Positions 1 to 8,637 of a stretch of 64,000 nucleotides of DNA are shown here, one piece after another. Location of the stretch: assembly GCA_001897355.1 (NCBI GenBank), contig MKST01000003.1, positions 110,686-174,685 of the forward strand, in the 5' to 3' direction. A program made the position numbers and the translations under genes. Position 1 is the stretch's first letter, and every line of letters starts with the position of its first letter. This stretch comes from Solirubrobacterales bacterium 67-14 (GTDB lineage: Bacteria; Actinomycetota; Thermoleophilia; Solirubrobacterales; 70-9). Below the pieces are notes generated by a model that was not told the DNA's origin, made no database searches, and saw nothing but the letters and a program-made list of their open reading frames with translations.

Positions 1-61
1 TCGGGGGTTCTGGTTTTTCCGACTGCGTAGTCCCGCACCAAGGAAAAAGCAGAACCCCCGA
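1..61. terminator. Long imperfect hairpin downstream of ftsZ
   Basis: Bases 1-20 and 42-61 are inverted copies that match at 19 of 20 positions, with a 21-base loop. The stem contains a run of five T or A. It lies about 100 bases beyond the ftsZ stop on the minus strand, so a terminator for the dcw operon is likely, possibly shared with a gene left of the window. No clean U tract is visible inside the window. Confidence 0.4.
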
Positions 62-123
62 GACCCAAAGCAACAGGCAAATACGTCAACCACCAAACCA
101 AGAACAACAGCCAAACAGACTAC

Positions 124-148
124 GGGCGGGTTGGACCCCGCCCGACTT
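124..148 (-). repeat. Palindromic intergenic repeat, copy 1
   Basis: This is the minus-strand copy of an element also found at 11482-11507 and 48971-48996. It differs at one loop base from those two, which are identical to each other. The core is a G-rich arm and C-rich arm forming an 8-9 bp hairpin. It begins ten bases after the ftsZ stop codon and is followed by a second, larger hairpin (1-61), as at the other sites. Confidence 0.65.
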
Positions 149-157
149 ACAGCTAGG

Positions 158-1240
158 TCAGTCTCGGAGGAAGGGGGGTACTTCGATGTCGCTGTCGCCG
201 ACGCGGAGGTTGCTGATGTCCGTGTCTTCCGAGGAGACGCGCTTGCGGGACTCGTAGCGGCGGCGGACTCGCTGCGGGGTGCGGGCGAGCAACTCGAAGC
301 CCTCGAAGCCGGTCGCGATCACGGTCACCCGGACCTCGTCGACCAGGGACTGGTCGACGACGGAGCCGAAGATGATGTTCGCGTTCGGGTCGGCCTCAGA
401 CTGGACCAGCTGCGCCGCCTCGTTGACTTCGAAGAGGCCAAGCTCCTCGGGGCCGGTGATGTTCAGCAGCATGCCGGTCGCACCCTTGATCGACTCCTCG
501 ATCAGCGGCGAGGTGATCGCTGCCTTGGCGGCGTCGATCGCCCGGTTCTCGCCCTGGCCGGCTCCGACGCCCATCAGGGCCGAGCCGGCATCGCGCATGA
601 TCGTGCGGACGTCGGCGAAGTCGAGGTTGATCAGGCCGGGAATGGTGATCAGGTCGGTGATGCCCTGGACGCCCTGGCGCAGGATGTCATCAGCCATCTT
701 GAACGCGTCGAGGACGCTGGTCCGGCGCTCTACCGCCTGGAGCAGCTTCTCGTTCGGAACGATGATCAGCGTGTCGACATGGTTGCGCAGCTTCTCGATG
801 CCTTCCATCGCCTGCTGCATGCGCTTCTTGCCTTCGAACTCGAAGGGCTTGGTCACCGCGCCGACGGTGAGGGCGCCGATCTCTTCCTTGGCGATCTCGG
901 CGATCACCGGGGCCGAGCCGGTACCCGTGCCGCCACCTTCGCCGGCGGTGACGAAGACCATGTCGGCGCCCTTGAGCGCCTCCTTGATTTCGTCGCGAGT
1001 TTCGGCCGCCGCGCCGGCACCGATTTCGGGCCGCCCGCCGGCACCGAGACCGCGGGTCAGCTCTTGACCGATCGAGATCTTGATGTCGGCATCACAGGCC
1101 TGCAGTGCCTGGGCATCGGTGTTGACCGCGATGAACTCGACGCCGCGCACTCCCGCGTCGACCATCCGGCTCACCGCGTTGGTACCGCCGCCGCCGCAGC
1201 CGACGACCTTGATTACCGCCAGGTATGTGGTCTCCATCAT
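158..1240 (-). CDS. ftsZ: Cell division protein FtsZ
   Basis: Tubulin-like GTPase that polymerises into the cytokinetic Z ring at midcell. The 360-residue product has the glycine-rich nucleotide-binding start [12 protein letters not shown], the tubulin signature [10 protein letters not shown], the synergy-loop region ([11 protein letters not shown]) and an intact C-terminal partner-binding peptide ending EVPPFLRD. I start at the ATG at 1240 (a second ATG follows directly) because homologues begin just before [10 protein letters not shown]; the longer frame to 1294 adds unconserved residues. It is the last gene of the dcw run and is separated from ftsQ by 288 bases with no gene, so it may also have its own promoter. 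No ftsA lies next to it, as is usual in actinobacteria. Confidence 0.97.
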   Translation of the reverse strand: MMETTYLAVIKVVGCGGGGTNAVSRMVDAGVRGVEFIAVNTDAQALQACDADIKISIGQELTRGLGAGGRPEIGAGAAAETRDEIKEALKGADMVFVTAGEGGGTGTGSAPVIAEIAKEEIGALTVGAVTKPFEFEGKKRMQQAMEGIEKLRNHVDTLIIVPNEKLLQAVERRTSVLDAFKMADDILRQGVQGITDLITIPGLINLDFADVRTIMRDAGSALMGVGAGQGENRAIDAAKAAITSPLIEESIKGATGMLLNITGPEELGLFEVNEAAQLVQSEADPNANIIFGSVVDQSLVDEVRVTVIATGFEGFELLARTPQRVRRRYESRKRVSSEDTDISNLRVGDSDIEVPPFLRD

Positions 1241-1528
1241 TCCGTTCCAAATCTTTGCTTTGAGTTGAAGCCTCCGGAAACCGCCAGTCTGCACATCCGC
1301 TTCAGGGTTGCCAAGACTTTCCGGGCTCCGGAATTTCGCTCAACGTAGGGCATTATGACGTAACTGTCAACGTGCCGCATGGCATCCTGCAGGCCCGATT
1401 CCTTGACTATTACTTGAGGGTTTGACGACCCTGAAGCTTTGATCGAGGGTTAGGTATGGGATCTACGCCCTTTCGGAGGGCGGGCGGTTCAAGCCCTGAC
1501 TGAATGCGGCTTTGAGCGGCCTCGCCCC

Positions 1529-2455
1529 TCAGCCCGAAACGGGATCAGTCGAGACCGCCTCCGACCCGTCTTCCGGGACCGATTCAGTCGTGGCTCCGGC
1601 ACTCACCGCCGGCCGGCGGGGAACGCTCAAGTCGACATAACTGCTGGTATCGAAGCTCGGGTCGGCAATCAACGCCGCCGCCGTCCGCCACTTCTCGTCC
1701 GCGTGGGTCGGCTCGCCGAAGAGCAGCGTCAGCCCGTCGTCGAGCTCGACTTCCACCCCCTCCGCGGTCGAGCGGCTGTCGGTCACGTACTGGCGGAACT
1801 GCTCCGGCGTGGCGCCCAGGACCAGGGCCTGGTTGAGCGCCCGTCCGGTGAGTTTCTGCCCGGCGACCGCCTCAGACGAGGCTGGTGGACTGCCCTTTCC
1901 GTCTTTGGCATCGGCCTGGGTGGTCCCGCTGGACGATTCGCCGAGGTTGATCTGCGGCAGGCTCCCCTCCTGCCCATCGGCCGGCCCAAGGACGGTTCCG
2001 TCGGTGGCGATCAACATGGCGTTCGAACCGTCCCCGTAGATCGACCCGTTCTCCCGGACCTGGACCGTGACCGACGCCGAGTCGGGGAAGGTGGTCTTGA
2101 TCTCCGCTCCGGCGACCCGCGGGAATCGGGCCAGCTCCTGGTCGAGGATTTCCGGTTGGACATGCAGGGTGGTCATCTCGCCCATCGCGGTCCGAACCGC
2201 TTGGTCGATCTGCTGGCCCTCTTTGCTCTTCGTGTCGACCCCGACTACCTTGAGCTTGTTGATCGCAACGAAGGAAGAATCGCGCAGCCAGAACATGTAC
2301 GCGGCGCCAAGGACCAGCACCAGGATCAATCCGACGAAGGCGAAGAGGCGGAAGCGGAAGCTGCGGCGCTCGCGCTTCCTGGCCAGCTCGCTGGTCCGCG
2401 AGACCGGGCTGCGCCGGGTCGCCGCCCTACCGCGGCTGGAGGCGCTGGCGCTCAC
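1529..2455 (-). CDS. ftsQ: Cell division protein FtsQ/DivIB
   Basis: Bitopic membrane protein of the divisome, normally in complex with FtsL and the FtsB-type protein. The 308-residue product has a basic cytoplasmic tail (about 1-33), one membrane segment (about 34-54), a POTRA-type domain starting near INKLKVVGVD and an extended extracytoplasmic domain. The C-terminal 40 residues are low in complexity and Ser/Thr/Glu rich. The GTG start overlaps the murC stop by four bases (GTGA), which indicates translational coupling. Identification rests on architecture and position, since FtsQ sequences diverge strongly. Confidence 0.9.
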   Translation of the reverse strand: MSASASSRGRAATRRSPVSRTSELARKRERRSFRFRLFAFVGLILVLVLGAAYMFWLRDSSFVAINKLKVVGVDTKSKEGQQIDQAVRTAMGEMTTLHVQPEILDQELARFPRVAGAEIKTTFPDSASVTVQVRENGSIYGDGSNAMLIATDGTVLGPADGQEGSLPQINLGESSSGTTQADAKDGKGSPPASSEAVAGQKLTGRALNQALVLGATPEQFRQYVTDSRSTAEGVEVELDDGLTLLFGEPTHADEKWRTAAALIADPSFDTSSYVDLSVPRRPAVSAGATTESVPEDGSEAVSTDPVSG

Positions 2456-3759
2456 GAGGCCACCAGCCGATCGGAGAGCCGGGTGATGTCGCCGGCCCCG
2501 AGGGTGGAGATGATCGTTCCGTCAGTGGCGCGGCCGCGGACGATCCGTTCGGCCGCGTCGAGGTCCGGCGCCCAGTAGCAGGGCTTGCCGTGGGCGCGGT
2601 CCGCCGCGGCCCGCAGCACATCGAGCCCGCTCACTCCGGCCAGCGGCCCGACCGGTTCCTCGCGGGCCGGATAGACGTCGAGCACCACGACCTCGTCGGC
2701 CCCGGCCAGGGCGGCGCCGAACTGCTGGCTGAAGATCTTGGTCCGGGAGTAGAGATGAGGCTGGAAGACGGCGACCAGCCGATCCGGACCGAACTCGCGG
2801 AGCGCCTCGAGTGCCGCTTCCACTTCGGTCGGATGGTGGGCGTAGTCGTCATATACCCGGGCTCCGCGGATCTCGCCCTTGAACTCCTGCCGGCGCTTGA
2901 CTCCGGTGAAGCCGCGCAGCGCCTCGGCTGCCTCGTCCTCCCCGAACCCGGCCGCGACCAGAGCACCGATCGCCGCCCGGGCGTTGAGTCGGTTGTGGGC
3001 GCCCGGAACCGAAAGTCCGAGCTCGACCGGGCCTGGGCGGGACAGGTCGAAGGGCGCGACCTCCCGGTCGGCCGACTCCAGCCCGGCCGCCAGTTCGGTG
3101 TCGGCGGCAGGCAGCACAACGGCCCTTGCCTTGGCCGCGAAGTCGTGGAACGCGCCTCGCAGTTGGGCGAGGTTGTCCCAGCGGGCGTGATGGTCCATCT
3201 CGATGTTGGTGATCACCGCGACTTCGGGGTCGAGGGTGAGGAAGCTGCCGTCCGATTCGTCGGCTTCGACCACCACCCACTCGCCGTCGCTCCAACCGCT
3301 GTTGGCCGCGCCGCCTTCCGGACCAAGCCCGGGCAGTTCGCCACCGATGAAGAAGGACGGTTCCTGGCCGAGCTCACGCAGCGCCCAGGTCAGCATGCCG
3401 GTCGTCGTGGTCTTGCCATGGGTCCCCGCGACAGCGATCTGCCGGCGGGCCGAGCAGAGTTCGGCCAGCAGCTCGGAGCGGTGTTTGACGGTCAGTCCCC
3501 GTTCACGGGCGGTGACCAGCTCGGGATTGTCCTCGCCGATCGCGGTGGAGACGATCACTTCGGCGCCCTCCGGCAGGTTGGCCGGGTCGTGGCCGACCGT
3601 CACCCCGATCCCGGCGGCCCGCAGCCGCTCCATATAAGTGGAGTCGGAACGGTCGCTGCCGGTGACCGAGGCACCGAGCTGATGCGCCGCCCAGGCCAGG
3701 CCGGACATCCCGGCCCCGCCGGCCCCGATCAGATGTATCCGGCGTCCATCCCAGCTCAT
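2452..3759 (-). CDS. murC: UDP-N-acetylmuramate--L-alanine ligase
   Basis: Cytoplasmic Mur ligase that adds the first residue, L-alanine, to UDP-MurNAc using ATP. The 435-residue product has the N-terminal UDP-binding motif HLIGAGGAGMSG, the ATP loop GTHGKTTTT (residues 112-120), the metal-site region EADESDGSF and the NIEMDHH motif, all typical of MurC. It overlaps murG upstream and ftsQ downstream by four bases each. murB, which often sits between murC and ftsQ, is absent here. Confidence 0.96.
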   Translation of the reverse strand: MSWDGRRIHLIGAGGAGMSGLAWAAHQLGASVTGSDRSDSTYMERLRAAGIGVTVGHDPANLPEGAEVIVSTAIGEDNPELVTARERGLTVKHRSELLAELCSARRQIAVAGTHGKTTTTGMLTWALRELGQEPSFFIGGELPGLGPEGGAANSGWSDGEWVVVEADESDGSFLTLDPEVAVITNIEMDHHARWDNLAQLRGAFHDFAAKARAVVLPAADTELAAGLESADREVAPFDLSRPGPVELGLSVPGAHNRLNARAAIGALVAAGFGEDEAAEALRGFTGVKRRQEFKGEIRGARVYDDYAHHPTEVEAALEALREFGPDRLVAVFQPHLYSRTKIFSQQFGAALAGADEVVVLDVYPAREEPVGPLAGVSGLDVLRAAADRAHGKPCYWAPDLDAAERIVRGRATDGTIISTLGAGDITRLSDRLVAS

Positions 3760-4844
3760 GCTGCGGCTCCGATCAGCTTCATCACTTCGTCGGCGACGTC
3801 GGCGGCCGCGTTCGGGCGAGCCAAGGATTTCGACGCGGCCGACATCTCACCGAGCCGGGCCGGATCACCGAGGATTTCACCCACTTCCGCCAGCAGGCGG
3901 TCGGCGTCGAGCTCGGAGTCGGGCACCACTACCGCTGCCCCGGCCGAGGCCATCCACTCGGCGTTGGCGCTCTGGTGGTCGCCGGTCGCGTACGGGTAGG
4001 GCACCAGTACAGCGGCCCGGCCCAGCGCGGCGAGTTCGAAGACCGAAGCGCCGGAGCGGGCCAGGGCGAGGTCGCTGGCAGCGATCCCGTCGCCCATGTC
4101 GGGTTCGTACTCGAGCAGGGTGTAGCGATCGGCATGCTCGGCCGCAGAAAGGCGTTCGGCCAGGGCGGCATGATCCCGGGAACCGGAGACGTGGATCACG
4201 TCGAAGTCCCGGCCGGGCCGCTCGGCCAATGCCTCGATGGAGGCGAAATTGATGGTCCGGGCACCCTGGCTGCCGCCCATGACCAGCAGGCAGCTCGCTT
4301 CCGCATCGATTCCGAACCGAGCGCGGGCCCGGACACGGTCGGCGTTCAGCACCGCGCGACCGACCGGGCGGCCGGTCAGCTTGACGTTGGCCCCGTCGAT
4401 ACCCTCGATCTCGAAGGCGAGGCAGACCCGGTCGGCCCGCCTGGCCAGCAAGCGGTTGGCCAGGCCCAGGTGACGGTCGGCCTCGGTCAGGACCAGCGGA
4501 AGTTTGAGACGTCGGGCCGCCACCCCGGCCGGACCGGCCACGAACCCGCCGCCACCGACCACCGCGTCGGCCCCGCGCGACTTGATCAGCTTGCGGGCCT
4601 TGGGGATCGCCGCCGCAGCCTGAAGCGCCGCCCGGGCCGCCTTGAGCGGGTTCTTCCGGTCGATGCCCGAGAGGTCGAGCAGGTCGACCTCGTACCCGGC
4701 TTTCGGCACCAGCTCTGCCTCGAGCTTTCCGCGGGCGCCGAGGAAGGACACGGTCACGCCTTTATCTCGTAGCTCGTCGGCTATGGCGAGGGCGGGCACC
4801 ACGTGCCCCGCCGTACCGCCGGCCGCTATCACGACGCTCGGCAT
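3756..4844 (-). CDS. murG: UDP-GlcNAc--undecaprenyl-PP-MurNAc-pentapeptide GlcNAc transferase
   Basis: Membrane-associated GT28 glycosyltransferase that converts lipid I to lipid II. The donor/lipid loop GGTAGHV lies at residues 8-14, and the C-terminal half carries the GGSQGA and RSGASVFELA motifs that bind UDP-GlcNAc in MurG. I chose the ATG at 4844, preceded by an AAAAGGA ribosome-binding site, rather than the in-frame start at 4883; this gives 362 residues, the usual length. Its start lies inside the last 83 bases of ftsW, an unusually long overlap for this operon. Confidence 0.96.
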   Translation of the reverse strand: MPSVVIAAGGTAGHVVPALAIADELRDKGVTVSFLGARGKLEAELVPKAGYEVDLLDLSGIDRKNPLKAARAALQAAAAIPKARKLIKSRGADAVVGGGGFVAGPAGVAARRLKLPLVLTEADRHLGLANRLLARRADRVCLAFEIEGIDGANVKLTGRPVGRAVLNADRVRARARFGIDAEASCLLVMGGSQGARTINFASIEALAERPGRDFDVIHVSGSRDHAALAERLSAAEHADRYTLLEYEPDMGDGIAASDLALARSGASVFELAALGRAAVLVPYPYATGDHQSANAEWMASAGAAVVVPDSELDADRLLAEVGEILGDPARLGEMSAASKSLARPNAAADVADEVMKLIGAAA

Positions 4845-6135
4845 CGGATGTCCTTTTCTTTGTGCTTCTGCCGCCATCTCCATCGATCAGGCGCAGTCTC
4901 GCATTCCGTCCCGGCCCCCTGCGGCCGACCGGTTTGCGCACGGTTGCCGCCCTGCCGCCACGCCCGACGTTGAGGATCAGGCCGATCGAGATCAGGCTGA
5001 CGATCAAGCTGTTGTTGCCGTAGGAGACGAGCGGCAGCGGCACGCCGGTCAGCGGGGCCATGCCCATCACCGCGTAGAGGTTGATGCAGGCTTGGATCAG
5101 GATCAGGCCGGTCAGGCCTCCGGCCAGGATCCGGCCGTAGTCGTCCTTCGCCTTGCGGGCGATCTGGAAACCGGCGTAGCCGAGCAGCCCGTAGACGAGG
5201 ATCAGCGCGACCATGCCGAGGAAGCCGAACTCCTCGCCGATCACCGCCGAGATCATGTCGGTGTGCGCTTCCGGCAGGTAGAAGGCTTTCTGCACGCCGT
5301 TCCCGATCCCGACCCCGTCGATGCCGCCGGAGCCGATCGCGATCTTCGCCTGGATGATCTGGAACCCATTGCCAGCCACGTCACCGTCCGGGTTGAGGAA
5401 GGTGAGCAGGCGGTCACGCCGGTAGGGCGCGGCCAGGGCGAACATGAAGGCGAACGTCCCGACCCCACCGGCCAGCAGGCCGAGGTCGCGTGGCCGGGCA
5501 CCGGCCGCGAACAGGGTCACGAAGACGGCGAAGACGGCGACCATGGCCGACCCCATGTCGGGCTGGGCGAGGACCAGCAGCAGCGCGACGCCGGTCATGC
5601 CGAGGTACGGGCCCATCTCCCGGATCGAGTGCAGCCGGTCGGGCCGGTCGGCCAGCAGGTTGGCCCCGTAGAGGACCAGCCCGAGCTTGACGAACTCGGC
5701 CGGCTGGATCTGGATCGGGCCGAACATGAACCAGCCCTTGGTGCCGTTGACGGCGGTACCCACGAAGAGCACCGCGACCAGCGCGATCAGGGTGCCGACC
5801 ATGAACTTCGGCGTCATTTCGCGGAACCGGGTGAGGCTTCCCCGCATCACGAACCACATGCAGATCAGACCGATCAGCACCGCGATCAGGGTTTTCTTGA
5901 GGTAGAAGGTGCTGTCGGCGAGGCTGCCGTCGCTGAGGATCCGGCTGGTCGAGCTGGCCGAGAAGACCATCACCACGCCGAAGGCGAGCAGGATCATGGT
6001 CGCGGTCAGCAACAGGCTGTACTCGGTCGAGAACCCCTTCTCCGCGACCCGGGCCGGCCGGAGGGCGCTGCCGCGGGTCGAGGGCTTGCTCTTGCGCGAA
6101 GCCTTGCCCCGCTTCTTGCCGGACCGCTCAGACAT
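4762..6135 (-). CDS. ftsW: Lipid II polymerase FtsW (SEDS family)
   Basis: Polytopic SEDS glycosyltransferase that polymerises septal peptidoglycan with its partner PBP FtsI. From the ATG at 6135 the product is 457 residues: a basic cytoplasmic start, about ten membrane segments, and the conserved region PLTGVPLPLVSYGNNSL, where most relatives have SYGGSS. The C-terminal 60 residues are highly basic and overlap the start of murG in another frame. The start codon overlaps the end of murD by eight bases. Longer N-terminal extensions of this frame up to 6348 are only murD read in another frame. Confidence 0.95.
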   Translation of the reverse strand: MSERSGKKRGKASRKSKPSTRGSALRPARVAEKGFSTEYSLLLTATMILLAFGVVMVFSASSTSRILSDGSLADSTFYLKKTLIAVLIGLICMWFVMRGSLTRFREMTPKFMVGTLIALVAVLFVGTAVNGTKGWFMFGPIQIQPAEFVKLGLVLYGANLLADRPDRLHSIREMGPYLGMTGVALLLVLAQPDMGSAMVAVFAVFVTLFAAGARPRDLGLLAGGVGTFAFMFALAAPYRRDRLLTFLNPDGDVAGNGFQIIQAKIAIGSGGIDGVGIGNGVQKAFYLPEAHTDMISAVIGEEFGFLGMVALILVYGLLGYAGFQIARKAKDDYGRILAGGLTGLILIQACINLYAVMGMAPLTGVPLPLVSYGNNSLIVSLISIGLILNVGRGGRAATVRKPVGRRGPGRNARLRLIDGDGGRSTKKRTSDAERRDSGRRYGGARGARPRHSRRATR

Positions 6136-7495
6136 CGAGCTCCTCCACGAGCCGCCGGAAGCTGTCGCCCCGGTCCTCGTAGTTCTTGAACTGGTCGAAA
6201 CTCGCGCAGGCAGGCGAGAGCAGGACCGCCTCGCCCGGCACCGCGGCGCCGGCCGCCTCGGAGACGGCCGCTTCCAGGTCTTCGCAGTAACGCACGATCT
6301 CGATTCCGGCCGGCTCCAGGGCCCGGCCGATCTCATCCGCGGTCTCACCGATCAGGTAGACGCCGCGGCAGTGTTCGGCGACCGGACCGGCCAGCCCGTC
6401 GAAGGGCTCGCCCTTGACGCTGCCGCCGAGGATCAGGTGAAGGGGCCGGTCTGAGGAACCGAGCGCGGCCAGGGTGGCGTCGACGTTGGTCGCCTTCGAG
6501 TCGTTGATGAAGACGACACCTTCGATCTCCGCCACCGGTTCGTAGCGGTGTGCCACCGGGGGGAAGCTCCGCAGCCCGGCAGCGACCTCTTCCAGCCCGA
6601 GTCCGAGGGCGAGTGCCGAGGCGGCGCCGGCCATCGCGTTCGCGACGTTGTGGCGGCCGATCACCTGCATCTCAGAAGTTTCGATCAGCGCCTCGCCGTC
6701 GACCATGATCCGCTCGCCTTCGAGCGTGATCTGCGCCCGATCCGAACCGGCGGTCGAGAAGCGGATCTGGGCGGCGGCCGTCTCGATCGTGGCGACCGCC
6801 GGGTCGTCGACGTTGAGCACGGCCACGTCTCCGTCGCCCTGGTTGGCGAACACCTTCAGCTTCGCCTCGCGGTAGGAGTCGAGGTTGCCGTGCCGGTCGA
6901 GATGATCCGGCCCGAGGTTGAGGAAGACGGCAACTTCGGGCGAGAATTCGGTCGAGTCCTCGAGCTGGAAGCTGGAGCATTCACAGACCACGGTGCCGAC
7001 CTCGTGGCCGGCGGCCGCTTCCATCGCGACTTCGCAGACCGGATGACCGACGTTGCCGGCGGCGGAGACGGGCCGGCCGGCCGAGCGGAAAAGATGGGCG
7101 GTGAGCTCGGTGGTGGTCGTCTTGCCGTTGGTGCCGGTGATCGCGACGACCGGGGCTTCGAACATCCGCCAGCCGAGTTCGAGTTCACCGATCACCGTGA
7201 CGCCGCGACGGGACGCCTCGGCGATCACTTCGGCCGACTCCGGCACCCCGGGGCTCTTGATCACGGTGGCGACGCCTTCGAGCCGGTCGGTGCCGCTGAC
7301 CGAGGTCTCGAACCCGATGCCCGACTCACGCAGAACGTCAAGCCCTTCCGGCTCCCCGGAGTCAACCCCGAAAACCGCTTGGTCAAGCGCTTTGAGCGCC
7401 TTGGCGGCAGCTACTCCCGAGCGCGCCAGCCCGACTACGAGAAAAGGCCCTTCGGGAAGCGGCGGCCGGGCCTTCGATGAGCGGACATACTCCAC
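6128..7495 (-). CDS. murD: UDP-N-acetylmuramoyl-L-alanine--D-glutamate ligase
   Basis: Cytoplasmic Mur ligase adding D-glutamate, the second residue of the stem peptide. The 455-residue product has the N-terminal UDP-binding fold (VVGLARSGVAA), the SPGVP motif, the ATP loop GTNGKTTTT (121-129) and NLGPDHLDRHG. A GTG start at 7495 follows a GGGGAAG site and gives a short N-terminal extension; an exact start cannot be proven. The 167-base gap to mraY upstream contains hairpins, so this is one of the few breaks in the operon. Confidence 0.95.
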   Translation of the reverse strand: MEYVRSSKARPPLPEGPFLVVGLARSGVAAAKALKALDQAVFGVDSGEPEGLDVLRESGIGFETSVSGTDRLEGVATVIKSPGVPESAEVIAEASRRGVTVIGELELGWRMFEAPVVAITGTNGKTTTTELTAHLFRSAGRPVSAAGNVGHPVCEVAMEAAAGHEVGTVVCECSSFQLEDSTEFSPEVAVFLNLGPDHLDRHGNLDSYREAKLKVFANQGDGDVAVLNVDDPAVATIETAAAQIRFSTAGSDRAQITLEGERIMVDGEALIETSEMQVIGRHNVANAMAGAASALALGLGLEEVAAGLRSFPPVAHRYEPVAEIEGVVFINDSKATNVDATLAALGSSDRPLHLILGGSVKGEPFDGLAGPVAEHCRGVYLIGETADEIGRALEPAGIEIVRYCEDLEAAVSEAAGAAVPGEAVLLSPACASFDQFKNYEDRGDSFRRLVEELDV

Positions 7496-7569
7496 TCAAG
7501 AGTCTTCCCCACCAGGGCCGAAATACCTGCCCCAGAACCGAAATCTTGCGGTTCCGCAGTCAGGCGCGC

Positions 7570-7614
7570 TGAGGTTGAAATTTCGAGCGCTATGTGGCGA
7601 GAATCTCAACCTCA
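7570..7614. terminator. Hairpin in the mraY-murD gap
   Basis: A perfect 9-bp inverted repeat (7570-7578 with 7606-7614) closes a 27-base loop in the only sizeable gap inside the first half of the dcw operon. A second small hairpin (GAACCG...CGGTTC) lies near 7538-7557. No U tract follows, so partial attenuation or RNA processing is as likely as termination. Confidence 0.35.
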
Positions 7615-7662
7615 CCGGACGCGGCGCAGCGGGCGTCCGGTGGTTCCTGGCGCCGCCCGGGC

Positions 7663-8637
7663 CTATCGGCCGATCGAGTGTTGGTAGATGGCGAACCCGA
7701 TCCCGCTGCAGACGGCGGCGATTATCCAGAAGCGGAGCATGATCTTGGTTTCGGACCAGGCCATCATCTCGAAGTGATGGTGGAGCGGGGCCATCATCAG
7801 CACTCGGCGGCCGAAGGTCTTGAAGGAGAAGACCTGGATCAGGACCGAGAGGGCCTCGATCACGAAGATCCCGCCGATCACGATCAGCAGCACCTCGGTC
7901 TGGGTCATGACCGCGAGCGCACCTATGGCGCCGCCTAAGCCGAGCGAGCCGGTATCGCCCATGAAGATCGTCGCCGGGAAGGCGTTGAACCAGAGGAAGC
8001 CGATGCAGCCGCCGACCAGGCAGACCGCGAAAAGGGCGAGGTCGTGCTGGCCGACCGTGATGTAGGAGATCGCCGTGTAGGCGAGCAAGACGATCGCGCT
8101 GGACCCGGCGGCAAGGCCGTCGAGGCCGTCGGTCAGATTGACCCCGTTGGTCGCCCCGGCCAGGACCAGGAAAACGAGGATGAAATAGGCGACCGGGCCG
8201 ATGTGCCAGGTCAGGTCGCCGATCCGGAAATGGATCACCGGTTCGAGGCCGACCTCATGGCGGGCGACCCACCAGAGGATCAGTGCCAGCACGACCTGGC
8301 CGAGCAGCTTGTAGCGGCCCGGAAGGCCGAGCGAGCGGCGTTTGATGATCTTGATGTAGTCGTCGGCGAAACCGAGCGCGGCGCAGCCGAGCGCCACCCC
8401 GAACACGGTCATCGCAGCGGCATCCCGCTCGGAGAGGACCAGGAACGGCACGATGATCGCGGTGAAGATGATCAGGCCGCCCATGGTCGGGGTGCCGGCC
8501 TTAGTCTGATGACCGGCCGGGCCTTCCTCCCGGATGTGCTGGCCGAACTCACGAGCCCGCAGGAACTCGATGAACCGCGGCGAGAGGAAAAGGCAGATGA
8601 GCATCGAGGCCATTGCCCCGATCACGATCTCGCCCAT
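7663..8637 (-). CDS. mraY: Phospho-MurNAc-pentapeptide transferase
   Basis: Polytopic membrane enzyme making lipid I from UDP-MurNAc-pentapeptide and undecaprenyl phosphate. The 324-residue product has about ten membrane segments and the family motifs TPTMGG, FADDYIK (catalytic aspartates), NLTDGLDGLA, GDTGSLGLGG and PLHHHFE. Its ATG shares one base with the murF stop (TGATG), so the two are coupled. Confidence 0.97.
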   Translation of the reverse strand: MGEIVIGAMASMLICLFLSPRFIEFLRAREFGQHIREEGPAGHQTKAGTPTMGGLIIFTAIIVPFLVLSERDAAAMTVFGVALGCAALGFADDYIKIIKRRSLGLPGRYKLLGQVVLALILWWVARHEVGLEPVIHFRIGDLTWHIGPVAYFILVFLVLAGATNGVNLTDGLDGLAAGSSAIVLLAYTAISYITVGQHDLALFAVCLVGGCIGFLWFNAFPATIFMGDTGSLGLGGAIGALAVMTQTEVLLIVIGGIFVIEALSVLIQVFSFKTFGRRVLMMAPLHHHFEMMAWSETKIMLRFWIIAAVCSGIGFAIYQHSIGR

